Source of the DNA: Ohtaekwangia sp966211525
GTDB taxonomy: Bacteria; Bacteroidota; Bacteroidia; Cytophagales; Cyclobacteriaceae
Assembly (NCBI GenBank): GCA_966211525.1
Contig: CBIHOZ010000161.1
Location: 1 to 16,546, forward strand
Direction: 5' to 3'
DNA length: 16,546 nucleotides
Shown: piece after piece, positions 1 to 6,674 of the stretch
Position numbering within the stretch: position 1 is the first letter of the stretch
Layout: the number at the start of each line of letters is the position of its first letter
Notes under the pieces: model-generated
Told to the model about the DNA's origin: nothing
Database searches by the model: none
Seen by the model: the letters and a program-made list of their open reading frames with translations, nothing else
Program-made: the position numbers and the translations under genes

Positions 1-698
1 GCAGCCAGTTGTTCCTGCCGGCCACTGCCTTGTGGTGCAAGCGCGAGCAACCGAATGGCTTCATCGTAATTGGGTTTTACCAGCGAAGGTTCCAGTTGAC
101 GAAAGAATGGCAATCGTTTTGAATCTACGGCTATAAATATAGCACGATGCTTCTGTTTTGCTTCTGCAAGTGTATCAATCAACCGCTGCGTAATTACACC
201 CTTTGTATAGTCAGAGATAATGATAGCATCATATTGCGCTATATCTGAAATCGCAGCTGCAAGAACTTCATTACAGGCTTCATCGATGGTGCTTTCATCA
301 CCTGCATCAAAACGCGTCAGTACATGACCACCGGCCATGACGCGAGTCTTCACGATTGTCTTACGATTGTTCGAGCGAATAACGTGGCTGGTATCAACGC
401 CAGCGCGTTGCAGCAACGAAACAGCTTTGTCGCCATCGGTATCATTGCCGATCACCGATGCGAAATATACCGAAGCACCCAGTGTTGCTACATTGCAGGC
501 TGTATTGGCGCCACCACCGAGTAGTTCAACGCGATCGGTAACATCTACAACCGGCACAGGTGCTTCAGGACACAGACGTGTACTGATGCCTTTCACATAT
601 ACATCGAGTATAAAATCACCTACTACGAGAATGCGTTTGGATTTGAAAGTCTCAATGATTGACAAAAAATCTATATCGGGTATCAACGTTGCTGCCAT
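1..698 (-). CDS. hldE: D-glycero-beta-D-manno-heptose-7-phosphate kinase (HldE/RfaE kinase domain), partial at left edge
   Basis: About 232 codons are visible before the gene leaves the window. The translation begins MAATLIPDIDFLSIIETFKS and is followed by the PfkB/ribokinase-family N-terminal strand VVGDFILDVYVKG (around residues 25-37), the glycine-rich sugar-binding stretch GGGANTACNVATLGA (around 66-80), VKTRVMAGGHVLTRFD, an IIISDYTKGV strand, and LVKPNYDEA near the edge. These are the landmarks of RfaE domain I, which phosphorylates heptose-7-phosphate at C1. The family's C-terminal ATP/anion-hole motif (GAGD type) lies outside the window, so it cannot be said whether a cytidylyltransferase-like adenylyltransferase domain is fused. 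The chosen ATG at 696-698 lies inside the end of the phosphatase gene (16-base overlap), which suggests translational coupling. Family confidence is high; sugar specificity is inferred from the neighbouring GmhA and GmhB homologues. Confidence 0.87.
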   Translation of the reverse strand, partial: MAATLIPDIDFLSIIETFKSKRILVVGDFILDVYVKGISTRLCPEAPVPVVDVTDRVELLGGGANTACNVATLGASVYFASVIGNDTDGDKAVSLLQRAGVDTSHVIRSNNRKTIVKTRVMAGGHVLTRFDAGDESTIDEACNEVLAAAISDIAQYDAIIISDYTKGVITQRLIDTLAEAKQKHRAIFIAVDSKRLPFFRQLEPSLVKPNYDEAIRLLALAPQGSGRQEQLA

Positions 699-1246
699 GC
701 GTACTCTTGTATTAGTTGTGATGCCTCCACGAGATCGTTTACTATATAGGTTGGTTTTCGAAGTGAATTCGTTTCCCATTCGGTTTCATTGCCGTTGTTG
801 ATCAGAATGGTTTTACAACCGGCACGATTACCGGCTTCCACATCATTCAGTATATCTCCGATCATCCACGACTGCGAAAGATCAACCTGAAAATCTTTGG
901 CGGCCTGCAGTATCATTCCGGGTTGTGGCTTACGACATTCGCACGCTATAGCATAACGCTCGACCACGCCTTGCGGATGATGCGGACAAAAGTAAAATCC
1001 ATCTATAGCGGAATCGCCCAGTAATATACCCAGTCGCTCTTTCACTGCATCCAGGGCCTGCTCTTCAAAATAGCCGTGCGCTACACCGGCCTGGTTCGAA
1101 ATCACGATCAGTATATACCCGCGTTCCTTCAGGTCGCGCAATGCGCGAATGGTACCGGTATAGAGTATGATACGATCCGGGTTTACATTATAAGGAACAT
1201 CGTGTATTAACGTACCATCTTTATCGATGAATACTGCCTTGTTCAT
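683..1246 (-). CDS. gmhB: D-glycero-D-manno-heptose 1,7-bisphosphate phosphatase (GmhB, HAD-IIIA)
   Basis: 187 aa, the usual GmhB length. HAD motif I is FIDKDGTL (nucleophile D8, acid D10), motif II is VISNQAG (S50), the motif III lysine is K106 in CRKPQPGM, and motif IV is MIGDILNDVEAG (D131, D135). The GmhB-type zinc loop is complete: C87, H89, C102 and C104. The enzyme removes the C7 phosphate from heptose 1,7-bisphosphate in the cytosol, between the kinase and nucleotidyl-transfer steps. The related histidinol-phosphate phosphatase HisB-N shares this architecture, but the flanking isomerase and kinase genes favour heptose. The gene starts 12 bases after the stop of the glycosyltransferase-isomerase gene and overlaps the kinase gene by 16 bases. 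Ile is encoded mostly by ATA (10 of 18 counted), a habit not shared by the SWIB gene at 6210. Confidence 0.9.
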   Translation of the reverse strand: MNKAVFIDKDGTLIHDVPYNVNPDRIILYTGTIRALRDLKERGYILIVISNQAGVAHGYFEEQALDAVKERLGILLGDSAIDGFYFCPHHPQGVVERYAIACECRKPQPGMILQAAKDFQVDLSQSWMIGDILNDVEAGNRAGCKTILINNGNETEWETNSLRKPTYIVNDLVEASQLIQEYAWQQR

Positions 1247-1258
1247 GTATATATCTTT

Positions 1259-3193
1259 CTATAGCACGGGTTGTTGACGTACTCCATTTATATATTCTGC
1301 ATTACCGTTCTTCCGGGCGTCTCCGTCTTCACTTACCAGTTCTTTCGGAATGTTGGTGCGATTGAACAGGTTTGATTCCAACAGACTGCAGATGGTATGC
1401 AGCACGTGCAGGTGCATTTCCTGAATGCGTTGTGTACTATTGGACGGCACAACGATATCGATATGCGCATACTGCGACATCTCTCCTCCCCCCTTACCGC
1501 TCAGGGCAATGCAGTACATCTGCTTGTCGATTGCCGCTTTCATGGCTTTGATCACGTTAGGCGATTGTCCGCTGGTGCTAAAGCAAAACAGTACATCACC
1601 TTTTCTGCCGTGCGCCTCCACCTGCCGCGCAAATATATCTTCGAAGCCTATATCATTTGCCCACGCCGTAATCATCGAGCTGTCGGCTGTCAATGCGATT
1701 GCCGGAAGTGCTTTACGATTTGGTAACTCGAATCGCCCTACGAGTTCTGCTACCAGGTGCTGGCTTTCTGCAGCGCTGCCTCCGTTACCACATACCAATA
1801 CTTTTCGGTTCCTTGTAAAACACTCTGTCAGCAATGCGGCAGCTTCCTGGATTGTACCCGCCAGTATCTTCTTTGATTGTTGTATAGTCTCAATCGCCTG
1901 ATCGAATGCATCGTCTATAAATTCGTAATCGCGTTCTTCCGGAGCTTTCGGTGACGAAGCGAGATTGATGCGATCGTATAGCAGCGCCATTTTATCGGCT
2001 ACCTGCGCCCAGGTAAACATCGCGTTTACCCGTTTGATCGCGTTGCGTTTCATTTTCTGCAACAGTGCCGGATCACTTAGCAACTCATACGCTTTTTTCG
2101 CGAGCGCATCCGGATCGTTGGGTGGTACCAGAAATCCTGTCTCAGTATCTTTTATACTATATTTTATACCGCCTACATGGGAGCCTATAACGGGTGTACC
2201 ACACGCCATGGCTTCGAGCGGAGTTATACCAAACGGTTCATACCACGGTGTTGTAACAAACACATCAGCCGCAGCATAATAATATTTTAAGACATCGCGG
2301 TTCTTGCGACCAACAAATGTGATCGAATCTTGTACACCCTCCGCTGTCGCGATGTCCTGCAGGCGCGCAATCTCTTTATCAATAAGCGGATCGGCTGTAT
2401 CCGTCTCACCGCCTACTACAACGAGCCTCACTGGCAATTCGGTTTGTTTCAATTTTACGAGCGCCTTCACAACGTTGTCCACTCCTTTGCGGGGCACCAT
2501 GCGACCAAGTTGTAAAATGATATTCTCATTCGCATCCAGGTTCAGCACCATGCGTGCAAGCAGTTTATCGATCGGGTAAAACTCCAGCGGGTTAAATCCG
2601 CAGGGAATTACCGATATCTTCTCAGGAGAAGCGTGATAGTACTGTCTCAAATCTTCTTCATCCTGCGGACATTCGGCTATAATATGATCGGCTTCCTGCA
2701 CTACGCGCTGCTCTATATCGAGTCGCGCAGCGGGGAAGCGGTCATTGTCTCCCTGGTATATTTTACGCACATGGCCGAGTGCGTGGAACGTTACCACAAA
2801 AGGTATCTGCAGGATTTCCTTGATCTCGGCCGCTACTTTTGCCGACATAAAGAAGTTGGCGTGTACGAGCGCATAGCCCTGGGGTTGCTGCTGTACAAAC
2901 TCCAGCATGTTATCGCGGAACTCGTCCATATAGGGCAACAGCTGTTCTTTCTCAACAAACTCGGTTGGTCCTGCTTTTACATGTACGATTCTCACCAATG
3001 GCAACCAGTTTACTACCTGTGGCAATTGTTTGTTGTCCCATCTTGTAAATACGTCAATTGCGTATCCGCGGGCAGCCAGGTGCCTCGCCAACTCACCAAC
3101 GTATACATTCTGTCCACCGCTATCTACGCCTCCGAGTGTTGCCAACGGTGATGCGTGCTCGCTGATGAATGCTATCCTGCGCTTTATCTTCAT
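1259..3193 (-). CDS. Glycosyltransferase (GT4-like) fused to GmhA-type phosphoheptose isomerase (SIS domain)
   Basis: A 644-aa protein with two enzymes in one chain. Residues 1 to about 410 are a GT-B glycosyltransferase of the sucrose-phosphate synthase/MshA type: GGVDSGGQNVYVGELA near 21-36, the donor-site GRMVPRKG (R231, K236), and the EX7E motif EPFGITPLE (E319, E327). A charged linker (about 412-435) leads to a SIS domain (about 436-610) that closely resembles E. coli GmhA: GNGGSAAESQHLVAELVGRF, STSGQSPNVIKA and RIQEMHLHVLH. The GmhA zinc/catalytic residues are all present with correct spacing: H479, E483, Q591 and H599, corresponding to H61, E65, Q172 and H180 in E. coli. The SIS half should make D-glycero-D-manno-heptose 7-phosphate from sedoheptulose 7-phosphate; the sugar donor and acceptor of the transferase half are unknown. 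The last 35 residues are polar and look disordered. The downstream gmhB and hldE genes complete the pathway. Confidence 0.9.
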   Translation of the reverse strand: MKIKRRIAFISEHASPLATLGGVDSGGQNVYVGELARHLAARGYAIDVFTRWDNKQLPQVVNWLPLVRIVHVKAGPTEFVEKEQLLPYMDEFRDNMLEFVQQQPQGYALVHANFFMSAKVAAEIKEILQIPFVVTFHALGHVRKIYQGDNDRFPAARLDIEQRVVQEADHIIAECPQDEEDLRQYYHASPEKISVIPCGFNPLEFYPIDKLLARMVLNLDANENIILQLGRMVPRKGVDNVVKALVKLKQTELPVRLVVVGGETDTADPLIDKEIARLQDIATAEGVQDSITFVGRKNRDVLKYYYAAADVFVTTPWYEPFGITPLEAMACGTPVIGSHVGGIKYSIKDTETGFLVPPNDPDALAKKAYELLSDPALLQKMKRNAIKRVNAMFTWAQVADKMALLYDRINLASSPKAPEERDYEFIDDAFDQAIETIQQSKKILAGTIQEAAALLTECFTRNRKVLVCGNGGSAAESQHLVAELVGRFELPNRKALPAIALTADSSMITAWANDIGFEDIFARQVEAHGRKGDVLFCFSTSGQSPNVIKAMKAAIDKQMYCIALSGKGGGEMSQYAHIDIVVPSNSTQRIQEMHLHVLHTICSLLESNLFNRTNIPKELVSEDGDARKNGNAEYINGVRQQPVL

Positions 3194-3245
3194 AACTATA
3201 CTATTATATCTATACTATATATCCATCCGATCTGTACCACCAGAT
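3194..3245 (-). other. A/T-rich spacer with small hairpin between the two glycosyltransferase genes
   Basis: Just after the stop of the upstream gene there is a 6-bp hairpin, GATCTG (3229-3234) and CAGATC (3241-3246), with a 6-base loop and no T tract. It is followed by an A/T-rich stretch that contains CTATACTAT twice (3196-3204 and 3210-3218). The sequence just before the next ATG, TATAGTTATGAA on the minus strand, also precedes the polyphosphate kinase start at 16330. It may be a leader element; no function is assigned. Confidence 0.3.
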
Positions 3246-4247
3246 CTATACCTCCATCATCACTTCCGAATCATGCAGATGCGTTGTCGTGCGATCACTT
3301 TGTATAACACGTTGCACGAGGTTTTGCCAGTCGTGCCTGAAACGTTCCATATTGAATCGCTCGTACGCTACTCGTTGCCCCGCTTCACCCAACTGTTGGG
3401 CTAGTGGTCGGTTTTGCAGTAGTTGTTTCATTCTGCTAATGAGGTAATCAACATCGGTATGAATTATACCCGACTCGCCATCGCGCAGTACAGTTGTCAT
3501 TTCAGTAGTAGCAAGTGCTACAATGGGAACACCTATCATCATCGCTTCGAGTATAGCGAGTCCCAGACTTGTATAGCGTATCGGGTTGAAGAAGAAACGA
3601 TAGCGGCTGATGAACTGTGGCAACTGCGGATGGAGTACTTCACCAAGGCCTCCTATCTCTTCTGTTCCCATACCAATAAGATCCAGCGGAACGTGCTTGC
3701 TTACTTCTGTAAAAATGTCAGCGCCTAGTCTGCGGCCGCGTTCAGGCAAGTTGTTAATGACAACAATACCTTTTTCAATTTCACCGGTATAGGAAACAGG
3801 CGGCACCATTACACCGTGATCAATTACCGTAGCCGGTGTATCGTTGTTATCCCACATAAGTTTATTGTAGTGCGTTACATGCACCAGCGTTACGCGCTTG
3901 GAGTTTACAACGTGGTGGGTATCGGTCGGAACCTGTAGTGGCGGATCGTGCTCCAGATATATAGCGGGCAACTCGCGCTGCTCTGCCGAAAGTATTTCAT
4001 ACTGATCTTTCAGATAATTCTGTGTAGTTTGAAAAAGGATACAATCAAATTTAAAATCCCTGACATGGTTAACCGGTACTTCAATAACATTTTTTCCAAA
4101 TGGAAATGTTGTACCTCTGCCTATATATCCTTCCTGTTTTTTCTCACTCAACGGAATATAAATTTCAAAATTACATTGAGACAAGTAGTACAGATAACTG
4201 CCGTGTATATGCCATGTAAAAATTCTTATAGGACTATCGCTGCGCAT
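3246..4247 (-). CDS. Glycosyltransferase, GT4-like, with atypical EX7E motif
   Basis: 333 aa, no signal peptide or membrane segment. The C-terminal half has a GT-B nucleotide-sugar-binding domain: INNLPERGRRLGADIF (about 164-179), the loop FFFNPIRYTSLGLAILEAMM (217-236), and GVPIVALATTEMTTVLRDGESG (239-260), the usual 'avoid others, protect against the front' arrangement of GT4 enzymes. In the EX7E position the first Glu is Thr226 and the second is Glu234, so the motif is degenerate. The N-terminal half is less familiar but contains short GT-B-like stretches (IYLEHDPP at 96-103, LVHVTHYN at 121-128). It is the first gene of the heptose operon, 52 bases before the glycosyltransferase-isomerase fusion. 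It is probably a cytosolic glycan-building enzyme of the same pathway; substrate unknown. Confidence 0.8.
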   Translation of the reverse strand: MRSDSPIRIFTWHIHGSYLYYLSQCNFEIYIPLSEKKQEGYIGRGTTFPFGKNVIEVPVNHVRDFKFDCILFQTTQNYLKDQYEILSAEQRELPAIYLEHDPPLQVPTDTHHVVNSKRVTLVHVTHYNKLMWDNNDTPATVIDHGVMVPPVSYTGEIEKGIVVINNLPERGRRLGADIFTEVSKHVPLDLIGMGTEEIGGLGEVLHPQLPQFISRYRFFFNPIRYTSLGLAILEAMMIGVPIVALATTEMTTVLRDGESGIIHTDVDYLISRMKQLLQNRPLAQQLGEAGQRVAYERFNMERFRHDWQNLVQRVIQSDRTTTHLHDSEVMMEV

Positions 4248-4319
4248 AACATAAACTGTTTTGTCGCAGAAGCAGTAAATAATAACGCCAGCAGAGAAGT
4301 AGAGGAATTATAACCTTGT

Positions 4320-4349
4320 TTTGTTGAATTACTTCGAAGTGTATTTTTT
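4320..4349 (+). promoter_or_regulatory. Possible Bacteroidota-type promoter for the MFS gene, with palindrome in the spacer
   Basis: TTTG at 4320-4323 and TATTTTTT at 4342-4349 are 18 bases apart. The Bacteroidota sigma factor consensus is TTTG (-33) and TAnnTTTG (-7), so the second box matches at 7 of 8 positions. The perfect 10-bp palindrome ACTTCGAAGT (4331-4340) lies in the spacer, where a repressor could bind. The leader to the ATG at 4480 would be about 125 bases. The region is A/T-rich, so chance matches are easy. Confidence 0.3.
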
Positions 4350-4479
4350 ATTGGACATTTAATTTCTCAGAAGTGTGTAAGCAAAAATTCAAAGTGTTTC
4401 TCATTATCTGCTAACGCGAAGGGGCATGGATATTTAATTTACCGTGAAAAAAATTTTTTAACTATATCACGCTTGCTGA

Positions 4480-5988
4480 ATGATGACGTTGAAGCCAAAA
4501 CCATCACTGACAGAAGATGAAATTAAGAGAGGATTGAAACTTGTAATTGGTGATGGTCTTGCTGCCGAGGCTATGACTACGTTTACCGGAGGCGCCTTTC
4601 TTGTTGCCATGGCTTTACTGATGGGTGCTTCCAATTTTCAGATCGGGTTGCTTGCATCACTTCCAACATTCACCAATCTGTTTCAGCTTGCTTCTATCTG
4701 GCTCGTGCGCAAATTCAACAACAGGCGCGCAGTAGCGGTGATCTGTGCGTTGCTCGCTCGTGTGCCGTTGCTGATCATTGGCGTTTTACCTTTTCTGATA
4801 TCACCCGAGAATTTTATCGCTGCACTCATCGTATTACTCTTTGTATATTATCTCTTCGGATCAATTGCCGGTCCGAGCTGGAATTCGTGGATCAAAGACC
4901 TTGTACATGAAAAATCGCTTGGTGCATATTTCTCCAGGCGGAGCAGTTATACCCAGACGCTGAATGTTGTGCTGAGCGTTGGCCTCGCACTGCTGGTTGA
5001 CTATATAAAGAAGCATTACCCCGCGCTTGAAGCAGAGACGTACGCGTTCATGTTTATCGCAGGAGGAGTTTTCGGGATTACCGGGGCACTCATTCTCTCG
5101 CGGGTACAAGAGCCTCAATCGTATCTCAAGAAAGAAAATATCTTCCGGCTCATGCGTCAGCCGACGCAAGACAAAAATTTCAGAAGTCTTCTCATTTTCA
5201 ATTCAGCATGGGTATTCGCCTTGAACATGGCCACTCCTTTCTTTATGGTGTTCATGCTAAAGACACTGCAGATACCATTGTCGTATGTAATCGGTTTGTC
5301 TATTACAAGCCAGGTGTTCAGCATTCTTACCATTCGTGCGTGGGGTATGTATTCCGACCGTTACAGCAACAAAACCATTATTGCCATAGGTGCTCCGTTA
5401 TATATTGCCTGCCTTATTGCCTGGTGCTTTGTAGGTATTTACGAGCGGGAATACATCAATATCATTCTACTGGTAGTGATTCATATCATGACAGGAGTTT
5501 CAACAGCCGGTATCAATCTTTCGCTTACCAACATCGGCTTGAAGCTCGCGCCAAGGGAATCAGCGATCGTATACCTTACCTGCAAGAACATTGTTACCTC
5601 TATATTCTCCTCGGTAGCACCTATTCTCGGAGGTGTGCTGGCGGATTTTTTTACGCCTCGTTCCCTCGAGCTGGTGGCTACATGGAAGAGTGTTGACTAT
5701 ACCAAACTCTTCCGGCTGGCGCTCTTTCACGAATGGAATTTCCTTTTTCTCATAGCAGCTTTCCTTGCTTTTATAGCGGTAGAACTGCTGTTACAAGTGA
5801 AAGAAGTAGGTGAAGTACATAAGGATACCGTTGTGAAAATCATGCGCAGTAACCTTCGGAATAACCTGAAAGATCACTTTCTCATAGGGAATATGATCAC
5901 CTGGCCGAAACATTTTTGGACACTGATCAAGAAGCGTACTACTCGTAAAAGACTCGCTCATCATCACACCAGTCACTCGCTGGATTGA
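4480..5988 (+). CDS. Major facilitator superfamily (MFS) transporter
   Basis: 502 aa with about 11-12 hydrophobic segments, for example around residues 32-50, 56-76, 84-108, 111-130, 160-174, 187-207, 236-260, 267-284, 298-320, 326-345, 366-388 and 419-438. Between the second and third segments is VRKFNNRRA, the position of the MFS loop-2/3 signature, and WGMYSDRYSNK (288-298) is the equivalent loop in the second half. A soluble tail of about 65 residues (438-502) is basic and ends His-rich (RLAHHHTSHS). The substrate cannot be read from the sequence. It is a single-gene unit, transcribed divergently from the heptose operon with 232 bases between; two adjacent ATGs (4480 and 4483) could both serve as start. 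A role in exporting or importing a sugar made by the neighbouring operon is possible but unsupported. Confidence 0.85.
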   Translation: MMTLKPKPSLTEDEIKRGLKLVIGDGLAAEAMTTFTGGAFLVAMALLMGASNFQIGLLASLPTFTNLFQLASIWLVRKFNNRRAVAVICALLARVPLLIIGVLPFLISPENFIAALIVLLFVYYLFGSIAGPSWNSWIKDLVHEKSLGAYFSRRSSYTQTLNVVLSVGLALLVDYIKKHYPALEAETYAFMFIAGGVFGITGALILSRVQEPQSYLKKENIFRLMRQPTQDKNFRSLLIFNSAWVFALNMATPFFMVFMLKTLQIPLSYVIGLSITSQVFSILTIRAWGMYSDRYSNKTIIAIGAPLYIACLIAWCFVGIYEREYINIILLVVIHIMTGVSTAGINLSLTNIGLKLAPRESAIVYLTCKNIVTSIFSSVAPILGGVLADFFTPRSLELVATWKSVDYTKLFRLALFHEWNFLFLIAAFLAFIAVELLLQVKEVGEVHKDTVVKIMRSNLRNNLKDHFLIGNMITWPKHFWTLIKKRTTRKRLAHHHTSHSLD

Positions 5989-6209
5989 CATAAATCCTAA
6001 CATAAACGTGTGGTACATTTCGGGCTACGCCTTGTCCAGCAATAGAAAACAAGCGCGATAAAGAAAAACTATGCTTTACTTTCCCTATAATTGTGAGACT
6101 TTTCGTAAATGAAACAGCAGATGCTATAGGGAACATTAGGATAATTTAAACCACATCTGTATTTTCGAAAAAGTTAAGTTTAACTATTAACTACAAATTA
6201 AAAAACGCT

Positions 6210-6593
6210 ATGGCAAAAAAAGCGAAAAAGGCAGCAAAGAAAACTGCCAAGAAATCAGCTCCTAAGAAAGCTGCTAAGAAAACAGTAAAGAAGGCAGCTC
6301 CTAAGAAAGCAGCGAAAAAAGCAGCTAAGAAAAAGTCTGCTCGTAAACCAAACGCAGCGTTCATGGCACCTCTTACTCCAAGCGCTACACTCGCTGAAGT
6401 AATCGGCACAAAGCCACTGCCAAGAACTGAGATCATCAAGAAGATCTGGGACTACATCAAGAAGAACAAACTTCAGGACCAGAAGAACAAGAGAATGATC
6501 AACGCAGATGCTAAGCTGAAAGCTGTTTTCGCTGGCAAAGGTCAGATCTCAATGTTTGAATTAGCTAAAGTGATCAACAAGCACGTAAAGTAA
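6210..6593 (+). CDS. SWIB domain protein with lysine/alanine-rich histone-H1-like tail
   Basis: 127 aa in two parts. Residues 1-47 are nearly pure Lys/Ala with a few Pro, Ser and Thr, in repeated KKAAKK and APKKAAKK units like the tail of bacterial histone-H1-like proteins; it should be highly basic and bind DNA. Residues about 50-124 form a SWIB/MDM2 fold: FMAPLTPSATLAEVIG, LPRTEIIKKIWDYIKKNKLQD, RMINADAKLKAVFAG, and MFELAKVINKHV. SWIB domains are known from eukaryotic chromatin-remodelling complexes and from chlamydial and other bacterial proteins. The likely role is nucleoid organisation; this is inference. All 8 Ile codons are ATC, unlike neighbouring genes, which suggests strong expression. 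It is monocistronic, followed by a strong terminator. The 220-base upstream gap has a lone TATTTTCG (6160-6167) as a possible -7 box, without a matching -33 box. Confidence 0.92.
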   Translation: MAKKAKKAAKKTAKKSAPKKAAKKTVKKAAPKKAAKKAAKKKSARKPNAAFMAPLTPSATLAEVIGTKPLPRTEIIKKIWDYIKKNKLQDQKNKRMINADAKLKAVFAGKGQISMFELAKVINKHVK

Positions 6594-6612
6594 TTCTTAC
6601 ATTGCAAAGTAT

Positions 6613-6650
6613 AAGAGGTCATTTGTCTGAGACGAATGACCTTTTATATT
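6613..6650 (+). terminator. Rho-independent terminator after the SWIB gene
   Basis: AGGTCATTTGTC (6616-6627) pairs with GACGAATGACCT (6631-6642) over 12 base pairs with one G-T wobble. The loop is TGA, and the stem continues outward through A/T pairs into TTTTATATTTTATA. It sits 22 bases after the stop of the SWIB gene. It could also stop the convergent LRR operon ending at 6675, but on that strand the T tract is weak (CTTATACTTTG). Confidence 0.85.
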
Positions 6651-6674
6651 TTATAGCGTTAGCGGCTAATACGG

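Noticed and set aside
337..801. Plus-strand frame of 154 codons
   Set aside because: It is antisense to the heptose kinase and phosphatase genes, both of which are supported by motifs.
5939..6136. Minus-strand frame of 65 codons across the end of the transporter gene
   Set aside because: It lies mostly antisense to coding sequence and has no recognisable protein features.
5989..6209. tRNA or small RNA in the gap before the SWIB gene
   Set aside because: No cloverleaf, TTCRANY arm or CCA-like end could be found.
6191..6439. Minus-strand Ala/Phe-rich frame opposite the SWIB gene
   Set aside because: It is the mirror of the Lys/Ala codon repeat (AAG/AAA and GCN read as CTT/TTT and NGC) and has no independent support.
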